Of a stretch of 24,549 nt of DNA, positions 23,630-24,549 are shown one piece after another. Origin of the DNA: a virus. Under the pieces are notes generated by a model. The model saw only the letters and a list, made by a program, of their open reading frames with translations. It did not search any database and had not been told where the DNA came from. The first letter of the stretch is position 1, and every line of letters begins with the position of its first letter. The stretch is taken from the IMG/VR virus record IMGVR_UViG_3300020172_005917, positions 1-24,549 of that record, one strand, 5' to 3'. A program made the translations under genes and the position numbers.

Positions 23630-24549
23630 TTAAAAGTTTCTGTTGTATTTGACGGTAATTACGTCAGTTGAAAGTATGCTGAATCTAAAGACGATTCTGA
23701 ACAGAGGTCCAGTAGGATCCTTATAGAGTGCATAATCTCCAGTGGTGAACTTGGCTGGATCAACTGCAGCTCCGACTAAGTCGCCTGGTCCAAATAGCTT
23801 GTAGTTATTTGTTCCACCGTCGTATGCTGGGGCCACCAATAAACCGTTGACATAAACATCCAATTGGCCTGGAACTGATCCACCAACTATGCCCTCGATA
23901 AGCTTCTCTAGGAAGATGCCTGATGGGGTATTGATTAGAGTCTTTCCGCCACCAGTATTGAGGTTTATTAACTCTCTGACGGCTGTGGCTCCTGGCTTAC
24001 CGAACCAAATGCTCTCCTTAGATTTTGTGTCTACAATGGCTCTAGTAGAAGACTCATAGGCAATTGCAGAAGTGAGTACAGAGTCAGCAGAAGATCTAGT
24101 TGTAGATTCAACAGAAAGAGAGGAGGTTAGTACAGAATCGCCAGAGGATCTTGCTGCAGTCTCAACTGCAAGTGCAGAAGTGAGTGTAGAATCACCAGCA
24201 GATCTTGTTGCAGACTCAGCAGAAAGTGCAGAAGTTAGTGCAGAATCACCAGAAGATCTAGCAGCAGTCTCAACAACAAGTGCGGAGTTGATTGCAGAGT
24301 CTTCAGAAGATCTTGCTGCAGTCTCAACTGCAAGTGCAGAGTTAAGAGTAGAGTCACCAGCGGATCTTGTTGCAGACTCAGCAGAAAGTGCAGAGGTAAG
24401 TGCAGAGTCACCAGAAGATCTAGCTGCAGTCTCGACTACTAGGGCAGAGTTGATTGCAGAATCTTCAGAAGATCTTGCTGCAGTCTCAACAACTAGAGCA
24501 GAGTTGAGAGAGGAGTCACCAGAGGATCTGGCGGCAGTCTCAACGACTA
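23630..24549 (-). CDS. Repeat-rich fibre/stalk protein, C-terminal part (runs off the right edge)
   Basis: Reading leftward, the frame is open from the window edge to TAA at 23630, about 305 residues. The first 170 (24549 to about 24039) are a tandem array of 18-residue units with consensus 'VVETAARSSGDSALTSAL', with variants at several positions. Next comes a connecting region (IVDTKSKESIWFGKPGATAV), then RELINLNTGGGKTLINTPSG and IFLEKLIEGIVGGSVPG. The last module has QLDVYVNGLLVAPAYDGG, GPGDLVGAAVDPAKFTTGDY and a final FSILSTDVITVKYNRNF. The repeat is rich in Ala and Ser with regular Leu/Val positions, so it probably makes a long helical or fibrous stalk, and the end module a globular tip. 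It resembles phage fibres that use such repeats for length. A small in-frame TTG at 23863 is not the true start. The N-terminus is beyond the window. Confidence 0.75.
   Translation of the reverse strand, partial: VVETAARSSGDSSLNSALVVETAARSSEDSAINSALVVETAARSSGDSALTSALSAESATRSAGDSTLNSALAVETAARSSEDSAINSALVVETAARSSGDSALTSALSAESATRSAGDSTLTSALAVETAARSSGDSVLTSSLSVESTTRSSADSVLTSAIAYESSTRAIVDTKSKESIWFGKPGATAVRELINLNTGGGKTLINTPSGIFLEKLIEGIVGGSVPGQLDVYVNGLLVAPAYDGGTNNYKLFGPGDLVGAAVDPAKFTTGDYALYKDPTGPLFRIVFRFSILSTDVITVKYNRNF
24039..24549 (-). repeat. 54-bp coding tandem repeat (18 residues per unit), continuing past the window edge
   Basis: The landmark GATCT recurs at 24093, 24147, 24201, 24255, 24309, 24363, 24417, 24471 and 24525, exactly 54 bases apart; a more degenerate unit precedes it from 24039. 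Units 162 bases apart are more alike than adjacent ones: the 24201/24363, 24255/24417 and 24309/24471 pairs nearly match. This gives a three-unit higher-order repeat of 54 residues. The unit reads roughly A-R-S-S-(G/A/E)-D-S-x-L-x-S-A-L-x-V-E-T-A in the gene frame. Confidence 0.9.

Noticed and set aside
24093-24549. CRISPR-like array because of exact 54-base spacing
   Set aside because: The whole unit is repeated with no unique spacers, and the period is a multiple of three inside an open frame, so it is a coding tandem repeat.
1-24549. Stop-codon reassignment, as seen in some large phages
   Set aside because: TAA, TAG (448) and TGA (15743, 15958) all end genes at sensible places with immediate downstream starts, and the long genes have no internal stops in the standard code.

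Overview
The window is a late, structural region of a contractile-tailed (myovirus-type) bacteriophage genome. The diagnostic genes are a tail sheath (2057-5254), a tail tube (1405-2043), a two-part tail assembly chaperone with a -1 frameshift signal (448-1316) and the N-terminus of a probable tape measure protein (1-440), in that order on the minus strand. The DNA is AT-rich. Genes are tightly packed with frequent TAATG/ATGA overlaps and mostly clear Shine-Dalgarno sequences. TAA, TAG and TGA all end plausible genes, so the standard bacterial code applies. Nothing identifies the host precisely; canonical SD use argues against hosts such as Bacteroidetes that rarely use it. No tRNA, integrase, transposase or CRISPR array was seen.

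Layout, reading the minus strand from right to left: (i) 23630-24549, the C-terminal part of a repetitive fibre/stalk protein with an 18-residue tandem repeat, running off the right edge and closed by a hairpin terminator at 23558-23587; (ii) 22909-23525, two small unknown genes; (iii) 20770-22912, the only plus-strand block, two overlapping paralogous glycosyltransferase-like genes of the DUF2827 type; (iv) 16605-20713, small Ig/fibre-like proteins, a conserved virion protein, a small HExxH metallopeptidase and a 673-residue virion protein with a Cys knuckle; (v) 15333-16621, four small genes, three of them membrane or exported coiled-coil proteins, that resemble a holin/spanin-like lysis or envelope module; (vi) 6977-15321, two giant paralogous tail fibre/spike proteins; (vii) 5316-6959, three smaller virion proteins; (viii) 1-5254, sheath, tube, terminator, chaperone and tape measure.

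The genes fit one tail-building programme. The sheath and tube form the contractile tail. The frameshifted chaperone and tape measure set tube length. The paired fibres and the repeat-stalk protein probably mediate host binding. The small membrane proteins may act in lysis. The reversed glycosyltransferase pair may modify a glycan on the host surface or the virion. The most notable points are the well-formed frameshift signal, the inverted DUF2827-like pair lying between two genes that share a short fibre-tip domain, the 54-bp repeat with a 162-bp higher-order period, and a metallopeptidase inside the virion operon.
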